From NCBI RefSeq assembly GCF_040362915.1, contig NZ_AP029612.1, positions 2,911,001 through 2,975,000 of the forward strand: 64,000 nt of DNA. Direction: 5' to 3'. The position numbers and the translations under genes were made by a program. This DNA is from Sediminibacterium sp. KACHI17. Lineage in GTDB: Bacteria > Bacteroidota > Bacteroidia > Chitinophagales > Chitinophagaceae. Positions 8,041 through 17,009 of the stretch are shown one piece after another. Within the stretch, counting starts at the first letter, position 1, and each line of letters starts with the position of its first letter. Under the pieces are notes generated by a model. It did no database searches and was not told the DNA's origin. It saw only the letters and a program-made list of their open reading frames with translations.

Positions 8041-9111
8041 ATGAGTATAAAAATCAGGATCACTTATATTGACAACGTTAAAGTATTTCTTACTTTTCTA
8101 GTTGTATCGCATCATGCAGCCCAATCCTACGGACCTACAGGAGGAATGTGGCCTGTTCAAGACATCGTAAATGCTGATTATCTGCGATATTTTTTCTTTA
8201 TCAACGCATCTTTTATGATGGGCCTATATTTCTTTATATCAGGCTACTTTATGATGTTTAGCTTACAAAGAAAAGGAGTCACAGTATTTATTTCCGAACG
8301 ACTGAAAAGGCTTGGAATTCCACTGATCTTCTTTACATTATTTGTTTTTTTGCCTTTCAATTATTTCCTATCTGATTCCAATGAATCGATCTTATCTTTT
8401 CTTTATCAAACCTATTTTTTTGAACCACCCAAGGCCGTAGGGCATTTGTGGTTTGTCGCCTCTTTATTGGCCTACTCTTTCTTATTTCTTTTAATGAAAA
8501 GAGGCTTTAAGCGTTTTAGTAAACTTAAAGCAGTACAGATAACCTCTATTCATGTTGTGGGATATATCGTTGTGCTGTCAATCAGTTCCGGCTTGATACG
8601 TTTGCTCTATCCTATTGATGTTTGGAAAACCTGGATAATACCAGTCGAAGTTGCCCATATACCGCAGTATCTGAGCTTATTCTTTCTGGGTATCTTTTTT
8701 CAAAAGACAGATTCATTGAAATTTTTGAATCCACAAAATGGGCTATTGTTCTTTTTTGTATCTGTATCGGCTTTTATTATTCAATTTTTCCTTCCAGAAT
8801 CTTTTACCGGGCATTGGCTTATTCAAAGCTCATTAGAGTCTATGTTATGTGTTGGATTGTCTATTGGTATTATGAGTTTATTTAAAAGTAAATTAACTGC
8901 ACAGACGAAAATATTTCGATCTTTATCAGAAAATGCATTCGGTATATATTTAGTTCATGTATTTGTCGTCATAATCCTTCAAAAACTATTATTGAAACTA
9001 GAATTGGACGCGACCAGTAAATTTCTCATGGTCAGTATAGCTGCTTTTGTAGTGTCTTATTTTTTCACTTATTTAATTAGACTGATTCCTGTGATAAGGA
9101 AAGTTATATAG
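8041..9111 (+). CDS. Acyltransferase-3 family membrane protein
   Basis: This 356-residue protein has about ten hydrophobic segments and the N-terminal hallmark of acyltransferase-3 (OafA/NodX-like) proteins: YIDNVKVFL followed by VVSHHAAQSY with H24/H25, then YFFISGYFM. These enzymes transfer acyl groups such as acetyl to exported carbohydrates across the membrane. The donor and acceptor are unknown. It starts 48 bp after the LytTR regulator in the same orientation, so it may be part of the same regulon. Confidence 0.88.
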   Translation: MSIKIRITYIDNVKVFLTFLVVSHHAAQSYGPTGGMWPVQDIVNADYLRYFFFINASFMMGLYFFISGYFMMFSLQRKGVTVFISERLKRLGIPLIFFTLFVFLPFNYFLSDSNESILSFLYQTYFFEPPKAVGHLWFVASLLAYSFLFLLMKRGFKRFSKLKAVQITSIHVVGYIVVLSISSGLIRLLYPIDVWKTWIIPVEVAHIPQYLSLFFLGIFFQKTDSLKFLNPQNGLLFFFVSVSAFIIQFFLPESFTGHWLIQSSLESMLCVGLSIGIMSLFKSKLTAQTKIFRSLSENAFGIYLVHVFVVIILQKLLLKLELDATSKFLMVSIAAFVVSYFFTYLIRLIPVIRKVI

Positions 9112-9271
9112 CTGAGACATTCCACTATAGAGATATTTATTCCTAAACAAAGTACAACTTATATGAAGTGCTGATATTTTTAGCATTACGATCCTAGTAT
9201 AAATAAGATCTTTCAATTAAAATTTGTAAATTCCTAAACCAAAAGGTCTGCATATTTATTAATCCCTGGCT

Positions 9272-10081
9272 ATGAAATCTACTCAATCAGATAAGATCAA
9301 GTTTTCCAAAGTTAAGTTTGGAAGAAGACCACGTATTTCTGATGAACGGACATTCAAACTCAGCGGATACCTTGATACCCAAAATGAACTTCCAATACCC
9401 AAAAGACATAACTGGGGCAAAAAGATCAAGAAAGATAAATGGGGTGTTATGGGTAATTTCAGAACCAATTTATGTACCTGTGCTGCGGCAGGTCATCTTA
9501 TTATGGTATGGACCTCTAACACTTCTAAACTTCAACGCCCCCAAGAAGAAGATATTATGAAGGCCTATTGTGACCTAACCAATTACAATCCTGAAACGGA
9601 TGAAAATGACGAGGGAGTTGAAGCATTGAAGGTGTTAAAATATTGGCGAAAGAATGGGATTGCGGGTGAGAAGATCATTGCATTTGCAGAAGTGGAGGAC
9701 GGTAATCACGAGCAATTATTAAAGACCATTTACCTGTTTGGGGGATGTTATGTAGGTTTGAATTTGCCTAAATCAGCAGAGCGACAATACAATACAACCA
9801 AGAAATGGACAATTCCAAGAGGTGGGAAAAAGAAAGATGCCAAAAAAGGTTCTTGGATCGGACATATGGTTTTGGTTACAGGCTATAATAAGGATGAATT
9901 ACGTGTGGTAACATGGGGCAGAGAGATCACAATGACCATTGATTTTTGGAAAGAATATGGAGAGGAATCTTATGCTGTGTTCAGTGAAACATTCATCAAA
10001 AATGATAAAACACCTACCGGCATATCAGTAGAAGTACTTTTGAATGATATTGAAAATCTAAAAAAACAAAAGCAGGATTAA
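9272..10081 (+). CDS. Papain-like cysteine peptidase family protein
   Basis: This 269-residue protein has no signal peptide and a basic N-terminus. A Cys-containing helix start (NLCTCAAAGHLI, C68/C70), a downstream H198 in IGHMVLVTGY, and a TWG motif followed by DFWKEYGEESYAVF give the order Cys-His-(Asn/Asp) of papain-like folds. It resembles small bacterial proteins with a GDCTxAxxxH motif. By that alignment C68 is the nucleophile, though the preceding GD is NL here, which leaves activity uncertain. The cytoplasmic location is unusual for a papain. A terminator overlaps its stop codon. Confidence 0.6.
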   Translation: MKSTQSDKIKFSKVKFGRRPRISDERTFKLSGYLDTQNELPIPKRHNWGKKIKKDKWGVMGNFRTNLCTCAAAGHLIMVWTSNTSKLQRPQEEDIMKAYCDLTNYNPETDENDEGVEALKVLKYWRKNGIAGEKIIAFAEVEDGNHEQLLKTIYLFGGCYVGLNLPKSAERQYNTTKKWTIPRGGKKKDAKKGSWIGHMVLVTGYNKDELRVVTWGREITMTIDFWKEYGEESYAVFSETFIKNDKTPTGISVEVLLNDIENLKKQKQD

Positions 10082-10095
10082 TATCCTGCTTTTTA
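10071..10095 (+). terminator. Terminator overlapping the stop codon
   Basis: The stem AGCAGGAT-TAAT-ATCCTGCT is followed by TTTTATT. The stop codon TAA lies in the loop. Confidence 0.8.
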
Positions 10096-10164
10096 TTGCT
10101 ATGCTGTTAGATCACAACAAATGATCTTCTAGATTATATTCTTTTTGTAAGAAGATCAAGGATA

Positions 10165-10425
10165 CTAACTCCCGTTATTAGGAACTCCGCCAAATTTCAT
10201 TGGCTTGGCTTTCTTTTTTGCTGCTGCCTTCTTTTTAGGAGCTGCTTTTTTCTTTGGGGCTGCTTTTTTCTTTACTGCCGCCTTTTTCTTGGGAGCTGCT
10301 TTCTTTTTTGTTGCTACTTTCTTTTTAGGAGCTGCTTTTTTCTTTGCCGCAGCTTTTTTAGCTGGAGCAGCCTTCTTTTTTGGTGCGGCCTTTTTCTTCG
10401 GCGCAGCCTTTTTTGCTTTTGGCAT
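10165..10425 (-). CDS. Histone H1-like Lys/Ala-rich protein
   Basis: This 86-residue protein is built almost wholly of tandem KKKAAPKKKAA-type units from residue 3 to about 73. A short non-repetitive tail with KPMKFGGVPNNGS follows. Such proteins resemble the C-terminal arm of histone H1 and the bacterial HC1/AlgP/BpH1 group and are expected to bind and compact DNA through charge. The repeat is visible in DNA as alternating 12- and 15-base units, so length variation by slippage is likely. It is transcribed alone, opposite to its neighbours. The long opposite-strand open frame is a by-product of the repeat. Confidence 0.8.
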   Translation of the reverse strand: MPKAKKAAPKKKAAPKKKAAPAKKAAAKKKAAPKKKVATKKKAAPKKKAAVKKKAAPKKKAAPKKKAAAKKKAKPMKFGGVPNNGS

Positions 10426-10715
10426 AATTAATGGGTTTAGGTGAAAAATATAAATGGATTGGATATTTCATACCAACCATTTACGGTAAAATAAGTAATT
10501 TAATTGAGAAAACCTAGTTTACACAAAGATTGTAGCAGATGTTTGGTGAACAAAATAAACTAGGGAATCGAATGTGTCTATCATCCGTAGAAAAGTAGTT
10601 GTGCCATTTTGGTGATATGTGTGTGAAATGAAATAAGATTTTTCGACTTTGTAGCTTTATAAATAATATATTAACAGATAATCATCGCTCAACATTTTTA
10701 AAATAATACCTGCGA
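10426..10715. other. Divergent intergenic region
   Basis: This 290-bp AT-rich spacer lies between the minus-strand histone-like gene and the plus-strand propeller kinase and should hold both promoters. I found no perfect TAnnTTTG element, hairpin or small gene in it. Confidence 0.4.
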
Positions 10716-13700
10716 ATGCTTTTTTATAAAAGAATATTGAATCTGGGTTCATTTATCCAGGTATTTATTTTGGTTGCTTTCTTATGCATGTGTGGATGTA
10801 ATGAGCCCACACAGAACACAATGAATACCGAAGCATTAAACCTTACAATCAAGAAAAGCAGTTCGCAAAACGAAGTTGGATATAAAGCACCTCAACAATA
10901 TTTCTTAGCGAATTTACCGACCCCTAAAAAAACAAAAATCACAGGTGTTCAAACATCTATTGGAAATCAAGAGAGTTCAGCGAATCATTTTTTTATCGAT
11001 AAGAATACCAATCTCCCAATTCCTGAAGAAGCACAGGGTAAAGCCCTTTTCACAACATACACAAGCGATGATGGTCTTGCGTTGGATCAGGTGCATAGCA
11101 GTTATAAAGATCGAAACGGACATCTTTGGTTTGGTACCAATGGAGGTGGTGTAAGTAGGTTTGACGGAAAAAAATTTACCAACTATACGAATCTACATGG
11201 GCTGGCGAGTAATATTGTTTGGAGTATTCTGGAAGATCGGAATGGAAATATATGGTTTGGTACCGATGGTAATGGTGTGAGCAAATATGATGGTAAAGTC
11301 TTCACCAATTACTCTACCAAAGAAGGATTATCAGGCGATGTGGTTTTTAGTATCAAAGAAGATCGAAAAGGAATGTTATGGTTTGGTACTTCAGGAGGTA
11401 TTACTAAATATGACGGGAAAAGATTTTCGAAGTACACTGTTACTGAAGGATTATATAACAATACCATTAAAGATATTCTCGAAGATCGAAAGGGAGATCT
11501 TTGGTTTGCTACATTAGGTGGCGGAGTGAGCAGGTACAATGGTAGTAGTTTTACAACGTATCGTTTAGGGAATGGATTAACCAGTGATACAATTAGAAGC
11601 ATTTATGAAGATGTAAAAGGAAACATCTGGTTTGGTACCAATAGTGCAGGTTTATGTAAATATGACGGGGTTAGATTTGTGTCTTATACCATCAAAGATG
11701 GACTTGCAGGTAATAAGATCATGACGGTTAGGGGTGATTCGAAAGGAAATATTTGGATCGGAACCAATGGGGGAGGTGTTAGCAAATTCGATGGTAAAAA
11801 ATTTATCAATTACACATCCCGAAACGGATTGGAGAGCAGTAGGGTTCCTTGTATCACAGAAGATGATAGAGGCAACTTATGGTTTGGAACATTTGGTGGC
11901 GGTGTCAGTAAGTTTGGTGGGAATGGGTTTAGTAATTATACGGTAAAGCAAGGTCTTCCTAATAATATCATTTATGGTATAACAGAAGACAGGTCCGGAA
12001 ATCTTTGGCTGGGTAGTTTTGGAGGAGGTATTTGTAAATATGATCTTAAAAGCTTTACCGGATATAGTCTTGCGCAGGGACTTTCAAATTATAATATTTA
12101 TTGTGCGGCTAAAGATTCAAAAGGGAATTTATGGTTTGGCACTTTTGAAGGTGGTGTGATACAATTTGATGGCCAATATTTCACTCAATATACTACTGCA
12201 AATGGGTTGGCAGGTGATATTGTTTTTTGTATCAAAGAAGATTCAAAAGGGAATCTGTGGTTTGGTACTTCTACAGGTGGTGTCAGTAAATTTGATGGAA
12301 AGAGTTTTGTGAATTATACCCAGGAGCAAGGGCTTCCTGTGAATGGAGTGTTTTGTATCACCGAAGATTCATCCGGTGATCTATGGTTCGGCACCTATGG
12401 TGGCGGCATCAGTAAGTTCGACGGAAAATCTTTCATCAACTTTAATACACAACAGGGTCTTGCAGATAACACTGTATGGACGATCACGGAGGATAACAAA
12501 AAGAATCTGTGGTTCGGTACACAACAAGGATTAAATATGATGACCAAAGAAATGGTCAATACGTTTCATTTTTTATCTTCAAAGGATACGGTACTGACAA
12601 AACCAATATTTCAAACCTATACGATCCGAAATGGGTTGCCGGATAATTTTGTTACTCAGATCGTAGAGGGCAATGATCATATACTGTATGTTGGAACCAA
12701 TTTAGGGATGTTCGAACTGATCGCTGATTCGTCAGCCGATCAAACACAACCTTCATGGCATGTTGGAAAAGTTTTCAATACCATTACCGGCTATCCTATT
12801 AAAGATGTAAATGCAGGTCAGGGAGCTATGTACCTCGATAGCAAAGGAATCATTTGGATCGCAACAGGGTCAGAGAAAACAGGCCTGGTTAGGTTTGATC
12901 CTACTGCCATAAGAAATACATCTTCAAAACCACCTGTTCTCGTTATTCAAAAGTTGAAGATCAATAATGAAAATCCTATTTGGAATGATCTTGACTCCTT
13001 AGGTGTAGATCATGATAAGGCTGTTGTGATCGAAGAAATGAATGCCTTTGGTCGACAACTGAATGATGATGAAAGGGTGCAACAAAAAAATAAGTTTAAG
13101 AAGATCAAATTTTCAGGTATCAATAGTTGGTATCCGATTCCACAGGACCTGGTATTACCTTATGAAAGAAACAGCATTGGTTTCGAATTCAATGCAATTG
13201 AAACCGATAAAAATTATCTGGTCAAATATCAATATAAATTAGAAGGATACGATAAGGATTGGAGTCCTTGGACCAACACCACAACAGCCTCTTTCGGAAA
13301 CATTGATGAGGGGTCTTACACATTCATGTTAAAGGCTCAAAATGATCAAGGATTGGTAAGTGAACCTTTGATGTATACATTCAAAGTATTGCCACCATGG
13401 TGGAGAACCTGGTGGATGTATGTATTCTATGTAGTGGCTGTTTTTGCCGGTATAACATTTGTTTTTCGTTGGAATACCAGAAGAATTTTACAACAGAAAA
13501 AAACATTGGAACAAAAAGTTGTTCTTGCTACACAACAAATAAGACAAGAAAAAGAAAACGTTGAAATACAAAAACAAATAGCAGAGGACACTTTGAAGCA
13601 ATTGAAAGATACCCAAACTCAATTGATTCAGTCAGAAAAGATGGCTAGCTTGGGTGAATTGACTGCAGGTATCGCTCATGAAATTCAGAACCCGTTGAAC

Positions 13701-14384
13701 TTTGTCAATAACTTCAGTGAAGTGAGTGCAGAATTGCTGGAAGAAATGAAACAGGAGATCGATAAAGGTAATTTGGATGATGTAAAAGATATTGCAGGAG
13801 ACATACAACAGAATCTGCAAAAGATACATTATCATGGGAAGCGTGCAGGTGATATTGTCAAAGGAATGCTACAGCATAGCAGAAGTAGTTCAGGACAAAA
13901 GGAACCCATTGCAATCAATAACTTATGTGATGAGTATTGTAGATTGGCCTATCATGGATTAAAGGCCAAAGACAAAACATTCAATGCAGGTTTTGAAACG
14001 AAATTTGATGAAAGTATCGGGGTGATTCAAGTGATGCCACAGGAGATAGGTCGCGTTATATTGAATCTTATCAATAATGCACTTTATGCCGTCAATGAGC
14101 GAAAGAGATCGGGTGAAAAAGATTATGAACCAATGGTATTCATTGAAACCAAGAAGCATGAAAATGAGATCAGCATTACAGTTGCGGATAATGGTATGGG
14201 TGTTCCGGAACATATAAAAAGTAAGATCTTTCAACCCTTCTTTACAACAAAACCTACCGGAGAAGGAACAGGTCTGGGATTAAGTCTGAGTTATGATATC
14301 ATTACCAAAGGACATGGAGGAAGGTTGACCTTGGAGTCGGAGAGTGGCAAGGGTACTAAATTTATCATCCACTTGCCCGTATGA
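10716..14384 (+). CDS. Two-component propeller-domain sensor histidine kinase
   Basis: This 1222-residue protein begins with a hydrophobic signal ending in a lipobox-like CMCGC (about residues 20-31). Residues ~114-740 hold 14 repeats of the Reg_prop type (twelve clear, with GL...EDxxGNLWFGT...GGVSKFDGK, then two degenerate), enough for two seven-bladed propellers. A Y_Y_Y domain follows (~800-892), then one membrane helix (~899-917), a coiled coil, HisKA with H988 in GIAHEIQNP, and HATPase with DNGMGVP and GTGLGLSL. Unlike hybrid members it has no receiver or AraC output, so it needs a separate regulator; an orphan receiver lies at 16447. The ligand is unknown, often a glycan in relatives. 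Confidence 0.92.
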   Translation: MLFYKRILNLGSFIQVFILVAFLCMCGCNEPTQNTMNTEALNLTIKKSSSQNEVGYKAPQQYFLANLPTPKKTKITGVQTSIGNQESSANHFFIDKNTNLPIPEEAQGKALFTTYTSDDGLALDQVHSSYKDRNGHLWFGTNGGGVSRFDGKKFTNYTNLHGLASNIVWSILEDRNGNIWFGTDGNGVSKYDGKVFTNYSTKEGLSGDVVFSIKEDRKGMLWFGTSGGITKYDGKRFSKYTVTEGLYNNTIKDILEDRKGDLWFATLGGGVSRYNGSSFTTYRLGNGLTSDTIRSIYEDVKGNIWFGTNSAGLCKYDGVRFVSYTIKDGLAGNKIMTVRGDSKGNIWIGTNGGGVSKFDGKKFINYTSRNGLESSRVPCITEDDRGNLWFGTFGGGVSKFGGNGFSNYTVKQGLPNNIIYGITEDRSGNLWLGSFGGGICKYDLKSFTGYSLAQGLSNYNIYCAAKDSKGNLWFGTFEGGVIQFDGQYFTQYTTANGLAGDIVFCIKEDSKGNLWFGTSTGGVSKFDGKSFVNYTQEQGLPVNGVFCITEDSSGDLWFGTYGGGISKFDGKSFINFNTQQGLADNTVWTITEDNKKNLWFGTQQGLNMMTKEMVNTFHFLSSKDTVLTKPIFQTYTIRNGLPDNFVTQIVEGNDHILYVGTNLGMFELIADSSADQTQPSWHVGKVFNTITGYPIKDVNAGQGAMYLDSKGIIWIATGSEKTGLVRFDPTAIRNTSSKPPVLVIQKLKINNENPIWNDLDSLGVDHDKAVVIEEMNAFGRQLNDDERVQQKNKFKKIKFSGINSWYPIPQDLVLPYERNSIGFEFNAIETDKNYLVKYQYKLEGYDKDWSPWTNTTTASFGNIDEGSYTFMLKAQNDQGLVSEPLMYTFKVLPPWWRTWWMYVFYVVAVFAGITFVFRWNTRRILQQKKTLEQKVVLATQQIRQEKENVEIQKQIAEDTLKQLKDTQTQLIQSEKMASLGELTAGIAHEIQNPLNFVNNFSEVSAELLEEMKQEIDKGNLDDVKDIAGDIQQNLQKIHYHGKRAGDIVKGMLQHSRSSSGQKEPIAINNLCDEYCRLAYHGLKAKDKTFNAGFETKFDESIGVIQVMPQEIGRVILNLINNALYAVNERKRSGEKDYEPMVFIETKKHENEISITVADNGMGVPEHIKSKIFQPFFTTKPTGEGTGLGLSLSYDIITKGHGGRLTLESESGKGTKFIIHLPV

Positions 14385-14546
14385 TTTCTTGCAAATGAAC
14401 GAAAGCCGTCTATCTATTCATCAGATCGAATAGGGTATTTTATGTATGGCTTAAAAACTTCAAGGTTTACCACACTGTATTTATCCACTCATCCTAAAAT
14501 GATAGAGGAGCTTTCATCTTCGGGTTGCTTTGGTTATCTTTCACAC

Positions 14547-16163
14547 ATGAAAACCAACACCAACTTTCTGCGAAACAGTCATATCAGGTATATGGCTTCG
14601 CTTTTTGTAATGGTTGCCTTTTGCACCACTAGTCTGACTTATGCTCAGCGTCCCGGATTCGGTCCTGCGCAATCCATCAAAGACCCAATTGTAGATGCGA
14701 TCGTAAAAGAAGCAACAGAAAATTCCCAATTAGAAAAATTGGCGCATGAATTAATGGATGGTATCGGACCAAGATTGGTCGGAAGTCCGAAAATGAAGCA
14801 AGCCAATGATTGGGCTGTTTCAAAATATGCAGGATGGGGAATTTCTGCCCGCAATGAAAAATGGGGTGAATGGCGTGGATGGGATCGTGGTATCACACAT
14901 GTGGATATGATCTCACCATGGGTAAAGTCATTAGAAGGTATGCAACTTGCATGGAGTCCTAGTACCGGCGGAAAAACCGTTACTGGCGAAACCATTGTCC
15001 TCGCTGATGCAGCTGATTCTATTGCTTTTCAGCAATGGCTTCCTTCAGTAAAAGGAAAATTCGTGTTGGTATCAATGGCACAGCCAACCGGTAGACCCGA
15101 TTATAACTGGGATGAGTTTGGTACGAAAGAATCCATTGAGAAGATGAAGAAAAATCGTACTGAGTTAACGCAGGCATGGCAAAGAAGAATCACCAAATCA
15201 GGATACAATGCTCGTACACTGGCTATCGCATTAGAAGAAGCAGGTGCATTGGGTGTGATACAATCCAATTGGTCACAGGGTTTTGGTGTCAATAAAATCT
15301 TCAGTGCGAACACCAAAAAAACACCAACGATTGATCTTTCTCTGGAAGATTATAGTTTGTTGTTTCGTTTGACAGAATCAGGCAGTAAGCCACAAATCAG
15401 TGTTCGTGCCGATTCTAAAGAAACAGGTGTACAACCTACCTTCAATACGATTGCAGAGATCAAAGGTTCTGAAAAGCCTGATGAATATGTGATCCTTTCT
15501 GCGCACTTCGATTCATGGGATGGTGGTACAGGTGCAACAGACAATGGTACCGGTACTCTTACGATGATGGAAGCGATGCGTATTCTGAAAAAGATTTTAC
15601 CTAATCCTAAAAGAACGATTCTTGTTGGACATTGGGGAAGCGAAGAGCAAGGATTGAATGGTTCACGTGCATTTGTGGAAGATCACCCTGAGATCGTTCA
15701 GAATATGCAGGCATTGTTCAATCAGGATAATGGGACGGGTCGTGTGAGCAATATTTCCGGACAAGGCTTTTTGCATTCTTATGAGTATATCAGTCGTTGG
15801 TTGACTCGTGTTCCTTCAGATATTCGTCAACACATCACTACTAACTTTCCCGGCTCTCCTGGTGGTGGCGGATCAGACTTTGCATCATTCCTGGCAGCAG
15901 GTGCACCCGCTTTCTCATTAAGTTCGCTGGGTTGGTCTTATGGAAACTATACATGGCATACCAACCGCGATACGTATGATAAAATTGTTTTTGATGATGT
16001 GAGGAACAATGCAATCCTAACTGCCATTTTAGCCTATATGGCTAGTGAAGACAATACCAAGACTTCACGCGAAAAAATTGTATTACCGATCAATCCAAGA
16101 ACCGGTCAGCCCGGACAGTGGCCTACTCCTACAAAAGCCACACGTAAAGGCGGATTGAACTAA
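14547..16163 (+). CDS. Secreted M28-family zinc aminopeptidase
   Basis: The protein has an N-terminal signal (hydrophobic stretch ending in LTYAQ), a PA-type inserted region, and an M28 catalytic domain. Zinc ligands are recognisable: H and D in SAHFDSWDGG with D in ATDNGTGT, the catalytic/ligand EE in GSEEQGLNGS, D in NQDNGTG, and H in YTWHTNRDTYD. It should remove N-terminal residues from peptides in the periplasm or outside the cell. The frame is open from 14442, but I chose ATG 14547 because the signal peptide then sits at the N-terminus; an ATG 15 codons further on is also possible. It follows the propeller kinase in the same direction. Confidence 0.88.
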   Translation: MKTNTNFLRNSHIRYMASLFVMVAFCTTSLTYAQRPGFGPAQSIKDPIVDAIVKEATENSQLEKLAHELMDGIGPRLVGSPKMKQANDWAVSKYAGWGISARNEKWGEWRGWDRGITHVDMISPWVKSLEGMQLAWSPSTGGKTVTGETIVLADAADSIAFQQWLPSVKGKFVLVSMAQPTGRPDYNWDEFGTKESIEKMKKNRTELTQAWQRRITKSGYNARTLAIALEEAGALGVIQSNWSQGFGVNKIFSANTKKTPTIDLSLEDYSLLFRLTESGSKPQISVRADSKETGVQPTFNTIAEIKGSEKPDEYVILSAHFDSWDGGTGATDNGTGTLTMMEAMRILKKILPNPKRTILVGHWGSEEQGLNGSRAFVEDHPEIVQNMQALFNQDNGTGRVSNISGQGFLHSYEYISRWLTRVPSDIRQHITTNFPGSPGGGGSDFASFLAAGAPAFSLSSLGWSYGNYTWHTNRDTYDKIVFDDVRNNAILTAILAYMASEDNTKTSREKIVLPINPRTGQPGQWPTPTKATRKGGLN

Positions 16164-16187
16164 ATAATTTATTGTCCTTTTCTCTTA

Positions 16188-16223
16188 AATGCCCTGTATG
16201 CTTATCATACAGGGCATTTTTAT
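16188..16223 (+). terminator. Terminator of the M28 peptidase gene
   Basis: A 13-bp perfect stem (AATGCCCTGTATG/CATACAGGGCATT) with a CTTAT loop is followed by a T-run. The rest of the 283-bp spacer up to 16446 shows no further gene. Confidence 0.9.
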
Positions 16224-16446
16224 GTAGTATAATCACTACCGGATGTATCAGAACACCTACCGTTTTTTAAAGGGAAACGTTATTGCGAAAGGGTGAAAAG
16301 CGATCTTACTTTGTTAAACTGAATCGGTTCTTTTTACGTAAATAAAAGAGCAGGATGCAGAGGTTTGAAATCCAATATCCACCCCCCTAATGAAATTCAC
16401 TGTATAAAAACAGTGGAAGGGATTAGATAACCTAAAAACAAAGTAT

Positions 16447-16914
16447 ATGTTCAGGAAAGTAATGGTTGTGAATGATGATGAGATTTCTTTGTTTGTATCC
16501 AGTAAAATGATCAGCAAAACAGCTTTTGCAGCTGATGTGATCACCGCGGGAAATGGCCTCAAAGCTTTACAGGTATTTGATCAGTTATTACTCAATAGTA
16601 GAACGCCTTCAGATGTACCTGAATTAGTATTTCTAGATCTTCATATGCCGGTGATGGATGGATGGGAGTTTCTGGAATTATTCTCTGAAAAATATGCGTA
16701 CATATTTCCTTCAGTTCGTTTTGTAATTCTTTCTTCTTCGATCGATCCTGATGACATTGTGAAGTTGAATCGTTTTTCAATCGTGATCGATCTCATTCGT
16801 CACCCGATCAGTTTTGAGATTTTGAATGAGTTGAAAGCGAAGTATGGAAAAATGAGTTTTAATTTCCCCCCGATAAATCATCAACAGGATGTAACAAAGC
16901 AAATGATTGCTTAA
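16447..16914 (+). CDS. Single-domain response regulator (CheY-like)
   Basis: This 155-residue protein is a receiver domain only. The acidic pocket is D10/D11, the phosphoacceptor D64 lies in FLDLHMPVMDGW, and the switch Ser is in VILSSS. The usual Lys before Pro (KP) is replaced by His (IRHPI), which may change phosphorylation chemistry or lifetime. There is no output domain, so it would act by protein contact or in a phosphorelay. It is monocistronic. The nearby propeller kinase at 10716 lacks a receiver, which makes it a possible but unproven partner. Confidence 0.85.
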   Translation: MFRKVMVVNDDEISLFVSSKMISKTAFAADVITAGNGLKALQVFDQLLLNSRTPSDVPELVFLDLHMPVMDGWEFLELFSEKYAYIFPSVRFVILSSSIDPDDIVKLNRFSIVIDLIRHPISFEILNELKAKYGKMSFNFPPINHQQDVTKQMIA

Positions 16915-17009
16915 GTCATTGGGTTGGTAGTGAATCAATAAAATACCTGATTGCGGTGGAGCGGATTAACACAGCGATTGTATTGGATGAATTCATTACC
17001 ACCCATTTT

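Noticed and set aside
3162..10081. Intact integrative element, prophage or defence island
   Set aside because: No integrase, transposase, relaxase, capsid, restriction or toxin-antitoxin gene is recognisable, only the tRNA duplication.
10165..10444. Long plus-strand open frame rich in Phe/Ala and regular 12-15-bp repeats, resembling a CRISPR or a repeat protein
   Set aside because: The frame is the complement of the Lys/Ala codons of the histone-like gene, and the repeats are coding units without unique spacers.
11050..12840. Regular direct repeats about 126 bp apart
   Set aside because: They encode the propeller repeats of the sensor kinase and are not a separate element.
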